Assembly (NCBI GenBank): GCA_021014945.1
Contig: MU266400.1
Span: forward strand, 51,940-115,939
Origin: Leucogyrophana mollusca
Lineage: Eukaryota; Basidiomycota; Agaricomycetes; Boletales
Length of the DNA stretch: 64,000 nt
Reading direction: 5' to 3'
How positions within the stretch are numbered: position 1 is the stretch's first letter; each line of letters starts with the position of its first letter. Positions 59,360-64,000 of this stretch are shown here, piece after piece. The notes under the pieces are model-generated. The model worked only from the letters and a program-made list of their open reading frames with translations, was not told the origin of the DNA and searched no databases. The position numbers and the translations under genes are program-made.

Positions 59360-60988
59360 ATGCTAGGCCGAATGCACATTGACATTCTGCTCCGTATATT
59401 TATCTGCCTGGATGTGATCGATTTAATTCGCGTTCGGCAGGTCTGTCTTCACTCCCTGACTTTTTTCGCCTTACTGAATGCGAGGATAGGTGTCTAGACT
59501 TTGTATGCAAGCCACACAATACAGAATAGTCTGGAGCGCTGCATACAGACATTCATCCTTACCTCGCCCACCTGGCCCATTTAGCTGGCAGTCAACCGCT
59601 CATTTGAGGAACACTCTGATAGCTAGTGCAAAGGTCGAGCGAAATTGGCCTCCTCATGCAACTTCACAGTTGTCCTCCCGTGTCATCAAGGTTTCGGCAT
59701 GCGACCACCGCTTCGGGCTAATACTGGGAAGATATCTGATGGTCGCTGGTGTGGAGCTCATATACTGTTATGACCTAGACTCGGAACAGGAGAGCGACCG
59801 CTGGGCGCAGCGTGTTTATTGCACCCCTCCTGAAACGAAAATTGCCGATTTCGAATGCGTGGCTGTGACGACCGACGCCGGGCAGTTTGCTTTTGCGGTT
59901 TGCGTGGAATGCAGCGGCGACCATGCCGCAGGAGCTGTGTACGTGTCATCTGAACCATCAGGTTAGCGAGGGCTAATCTTTCGGTAGGAAGATTTTCAGA
60001 ATAGTCATACGGGAAGATACACCAGTGATACTCGACTTGGTGCTGGAAATTGCCCATGAGGTCCCGGAGCTATTCGATGTTCAGATTTCGCCGTGCGCAC
60101 TCGTCATCAAAGGTGGCAGCGCAGATCAGGATGTCTACAGTAAGATCTGGGCGATGGACATCCGGACCTATCAAGTGTATAAATTATCACCGCCGGTTAC
60201 GAGCGTAAGCTGTTCATGCTCCGGCGGCGCAATGACACTTACATGATTTGTAGGAACCCAGGCCCGACCGTATTGAGGTATGCCTCGGTGCAACCCATAT
60301 CTTTGTTTTGAGCTCTCCTCGTGATGTGGTCATCGGAGGATTTCCGCGCCATCAAAGCTATGTGGAAGCTTTTCCATGGCCCGTGGAGCACGGTACGCCA
60401 ACGCTCGGGATACTTCTGCCCTCGCACCGATCGGAATGGCCTCTCAATGTGTGTTGGTGGGGATGCCAAGCGTGGAATACGCTCACTTCTGCTTCCGGAG
60501 AAAGTCACACCACACTCACTGCGATGGCGTATCGCCCCGGCTTTTCTTTCAACATGCACTGGACTCTTGTGCGCCTTGCTTTGGCTCCACATTCCACATC
60601 CTCCGAACCCAACCGGCTGGGTTCAGTTACTTTCGACGTCCGGGAAATCAGAGGGATCCCGCCAGTTCACTCATATGGAGACCTTAATTTCCAGTCGCTC
60701 GCGAGTGATGGGGCAAACAGGAGGGTACTTGCAGCGCGTTTAGCAAACGGGGAGCGGAGGGAACACAGAAAACTTGCACTTAGGGGCCTCACTGTGTTTG
60801 TTGACGATACGGAGACCCCACTCCAAGTTGAAATTGTCGGGGAGAGTGGGGCTGGGAGTCCTTTGGAGCTCGTAACGGGGTTGGCTTTTGACGATGGCGT
60901 CAAATGTTTCGACGAAGCTAGAGGACGGTTCTGTGTGCGGGAGAAGGCCGGTGATGGTGGGATCATTCGAGTAATGGATCTTGCTTGA
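59360..60988 (+). CDS. F-box protein, tandem copy 1
   Basis: Exon 1 (59360-59440) encodes MLGRMHIDILLRIFICLDVI, an F-box start. Exon 2 opens at 59490 (VSRLCMQA) and continues IVWSAAYRHSSLPRPPGPF, the '..vW..a.r' end common to basidiomycete F-boxes. The remainder is beta-rich: FGLILGRYLMVAGVELIYCY, ADFECVAVTTDAGQFAFAV, then after an intron FRIVIREDTPVILDLVLEI, DIRTYQVYKLSPP, VCLGATHIFVLSSPRDVVIG, and GIPPVHSYGDLNFQS. It ends IIRVMDLA. Such proteins are substrate receptors of SCF ubiquitin ligases, the C-terminal part recognising the target. Substrate unknown. All four introns I placed keep frame, so it appears intact. Confidence 0.75.
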
Positions 60989-61839
60989 TGGGAGCTGTGT
61001 TTGCACGATGAGAGTTATCATTTCTATCTCCCGTGCTTGCGGGATGGGCTTACATACTATTCACACGACAGACATGGTCGGGCACTGTGTCGTGTCGGCT
61101 CCCAACAGAAAAGCACGTTACCAGGTGTTCGGTCCCACGCCTCGTCAGGTCGTCGCTCTACCCAAATTGTTCAATGCCGCCGAACCCCTTTCAAAACGAA
61201 CACACCAGCACTGGAAGTCTCAACGTTTTTATTTCAGACGTCACGATGAATTTCGATGTGATACCCCCTTTCCTGCGTGACGACGTTCATCCTTCCTCCA
61301 GCGTCCCACCGGCCGAGCACCCTGTCCGATCAGCTGATGTTTCACTGCTCCATTGGGAGTAATTATCATTGGCAATGCAAAGGTCTATCGCAATCTGGTT
61401 TGCTGCGCAACGCAATTGTCTTCGTCATACCAAACCTTCGGTATCTCTCGTCTACAAGCGTACAGACAGAAAACAACGAGCGCTCTCCATATCCCTGTGT
61501 ATGGGTTACCTGAGGAAGACCATCCACCCCGACATGAGCACGACCTACGGAAAACCCGTTATATTTCTACGTGCTATGCGACCGCAACAACCATCGTCAT
61601 CCGGGAGCGACATCGTTGAACGCTAACATTGCATATGTTTACTCCCCCGAAACCAAGCTTAGGCTTTAGGCCTGAGGCCCGAGTCATCAATGATGGCTGG
61701 TTCCCGGCATTGTCCATTATTCTACCGCGGACACATAGTGTATTTCACACATGACGGCGACTGGGTCAGTCGTATATCAACCATCTGATGGTCAGTCTCT
61801 TCACACGAGTCTTTCTCGCGGCATCTCCGAAATACAATC
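60989..61839. other. Spacer between tandem F-box genes
   Basis: 850 bp. Three overlapping plus-strand frames (61001-61626) are nested in different phases and none resembles the F-box genes or any family. It holds the promoter of copy 2. Confidence 0.45.
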
Positions 61840-63480
61840 ATGCTAGGCAGAATGCCCATCGACGTTGTATCTCGTATCTTCCTTCAATTGGATGTTATTG
61901 ATCTGATCCGCGTTCAGCAGGTTTGCCATTAGTTCCTTTGCCTTGTGACGACAGGTTTTAAATGCTGATATAGGTTTCCAAACTGTGTCTCGAGGCTATC
62001 CAAGAGCGGGCTGTGTGGAGCGCTGCATACCGACGCTCCTCCTCACCTCGCCCACCTGGACCGTTTAGCTGGCAGTCAACCGCCTATTTGAGAACAAATC
62101 TCGTAGCCAGTGAAAAAGTCGAGCGTAATTGGCCTCCCTGTACAACCTCACAGTTGTCTTCCCGGAGCATCACTCTTTCGGCACTCGACCACCACTTCGG
62201 GCTGATACTAGGAAGATACCTTATGGTCGCTGGCATAGAGAATGTGCACTGTTATGATTTGGACTCCGCTGAGGGGAGTGACCACCGGATGCAACACGTC
62301 TATCACACCCCTCGTGGATCAAAGATCGCTGACTTCGAGTGTGTTGATGTGACGGCTGCCGATGGGCAGTTCGCTTTTGCGATCTGCCTAGAGCGCGAAG
62401 ATGGCCCCGCCGCAGCAACCGTGTACGTGCTAACGGTAGATCGATATAATCGAAACTCATGTCCTTCACAGCAAAATTTCCAGAATCGTCATCCAAGAGG
62501 GGATGCCAGTCGTCTTCGAGCTCGTACTCAAAATCGTCCACGCGGGTCCTAAACTATTCGGCGTTCAAATATCGCCCCGCGCACTCGTTGGAAAAGGCGG
62601 CAGCGATGACCAAGATGGTTACAACAAGATATGGGTGATGGACATTCGAACCTATCGAGCATACAAGCTGTCACCACCCCAGACAAGCGTGCGTAACTAT
62701 CCAGGGATGGAGCGGTGGAGCGGTATTTACACGACGCATGTATGCTAGGAACCCAGGCCAGGATCCTTGGAGTTGTACCTCGGCACGACTCACCTCTTCG
62801 TCCTAAGTCCTCCCCGTGATGTGACCATCGCAGGGTTCCCGCAGCATCTCAGCTACATAGAAGCCTTCCCCTGCCCAGGGGAGCAGCACGTCGCTTTGGA
62901 CTCCATACCCGCACTACTGCAGGCATCTCACCGATCAGAATGGCCCATCAACGTGTGCTGGTGGGGGTGTCAGACATGGAATACGCTCGCATCTAGTTCT
63001 GGAGAAAACCACACTGTGCTCGCTGCCATGGCTTATCGGACGGGCTTATCTGTCAACATGTACTGGACCCTTGTGCGCCTCGCTCTAGCACCTGATCCTC
63101 CACACGAATCCAGCGATCTGGCTTCTATCAACTTCAGCGTTAAGGAAATACGCGGAATCCCCCCTGTGCATTTGTCCGGAGAACTTCATTTCCAGTCGCA
63201 TGCGAGCGAGATGGGGAACAGAAGGGTGCTTACGGAGCGCGGGATAAATGACGGGCAAGGCAAAATTGTCCTCAAGGGATTCACGGTATTTGTTGACGAC
63301 ACTGAGACGCTGACCCGAGCCGAAACTGCCGATGAAAGTGGGACTGGGAACTCTCTGGAGCTCGCCACGGGCTTGACTCCCGACAACGGGGTCAAATCTT
63401 TCGATGAAACTAGGGGTCGGTTCTGTGTGCGAGAGAGGATCAGTAGTGGGGGAGCAGTTCGGGTGGTTGACCTTATCTGA
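61840..63480 (+). CDS. F-box protein, tandem copy 2
   Basis: Exon 1 reads MLGRMPIDVVSRIFLQLDVI, then exon 2 VSKLCLEAIQERAVWSAAYR. The body matches copy 1 block for block: FGLILGRYLMVAGIENVHCY, ADFECVDVTAADGQFAFAI, SRIVIQEGMPVVFELVLKI, DIRTYRAYKLSPP, LYLGTTHLFVLSPPRDVTIA, GIPPVHLSGELHFQS, ending RVVDLI. Exon positions are the same in both. It should act as an SCF substrate receptor like copy 1. Divergence is highest in the segment after the last DDTET block and around 62,880-62,930, which contains an insertion (HVALDSIPALLQAS) relative to copy 1. Confidence 0.75.
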
Positions 63481-64000
63481 GTGAGATCCTCATTTTAGTA
63501 AAACGAGCAAGAAAGTAGTGCTAGTCAGTATGGATTTACAACCCGAGTAAAACGTGTCTCCGATTATAACACCATGTTTAGGGATTAATGCTATTACCCT
63601 CTCAGAGCCTGTCAGCCTGACAATCGTGCTCTTAATGCTCTACCACTCTGGGAAAGCGTGTCATCTGTGTGCAGAGACCATGCTAATAAAAAAACAAAAT
63701 GGAGTGGCCAAACATACATTCAATGACGGCCCTGCCGCAGTAAGTGGGGGTGGGCAATTCCTGTAAACAAACCGTGACGCTTACGTAAGGCGTCCACCAG
63801 CCAAACGGCGGAGGAGTCATGACCCAGAAAACATTGCAAGGGGTAGATACGAAGTACTGGATTGTAGGTAATGATTAAGCTATTAAATCATATGTAAGAG
63901 ATAAAGTATGATAGAATAGGTCTTGTAACAAGACTAGAATAAAGAAATATACGAGAAATAAATGATTAGTGTGAATAAAGTAGCACCTCAGAGTCACTGT
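63481..64000. other. Right edge: no gene; AT-rich tract from about 63830
   Basis: The last 170 bp are far richer in A and T than the rest of the window, with many AATAAA-like words. No gene. It could be the edge of an LTR element or other repeat continuing past the window. Confidence 0.4.

Noticed and set aside
63595..63665. tRNA-like stretch on the minus strand (GGTAGAGC-like A box)
   Set aside because: No matching B box, no acceptor-stem pairing and no credible anticodon arm.

Overview
The window reads as nuclear DNA of a filamentous basidiomycete, probably an Agaricomycete. Coding regions are interrupted by many introns of about 43-80 nt, and the gene content is typical of mushroom-forming fungi: a class I hydrophobin, CBM1-carrying GH5 mannanase, a DUF6533 multi-span membrane protein, Upf2, Mei2-like RNA-binding protein and F-box proteins. 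I found no rRNA, tRNA, CRISPR array or intact transposon. Gene models below were joined by eye from GT-AG (one GC-AG) junctions, so exon edges are inferences.

Layout. 0.2-3.3 kb: a LOG-family phosphoribohydrolase (-) diverges from an allantoinase (+), with GATA-factor-like sites between and just after. 3.8-6.0 kb: S28 serine peptidase (-). 7.2-10.1 kb: a tandemly duplicated promoter/first-exon unit and an intact cytochrome P450 (+). 10.8-12.5 kb: class III aminotransferase (+). 12.8-15.0 kb: PA-TM-RING ubiquitin ligase (+). 15.8-16.2 kb: a broken fragment resembling DUF3638 proteins. 17.2-19.4 kb: a second S28 peptidase (+), paralogous to the first and in inverted orientation. 20.3-21.0 kb: hydrophobin with a long Ser/Pro region.

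21.7-38.1 kb is a core housekeeping block: ATRIP/Rad26-like checkpoint protein (-), DUF6533 membrane protein (+), TPR/F-box/LRR protein of the Pof3/Dia2 type (-), Upf2 (-), a small unidentified locus (-) and a Mei2-like protein (-). 38.1-41.8 kb has no gene I can name. 41.8-46.7 kb holds two tandem GH5 mannanases (-), only one with a CBM1. 47.6-56.3 kb holds an NFKBIL1-like protein, a casein kinase II alpha-like kinase and a 1,696-residue Sec7-PH protein, all (-). 57-59 kb is poor in genes. 59.4-63.5 kb is a tandem pair of F-box proteins (+). The last 170 bp is markedly AT-rich.

How it fits together (inference): the left third is rich in nitrogen-acquisition functions (allantoinase, two secreted prolyl peptidases, an amino-group transferase) and in secreted or secondary-metabolism genes, with several local duplications. 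The middle is conserved cell-biology machinery. The right end returns to lineage-specific duplicated genes.
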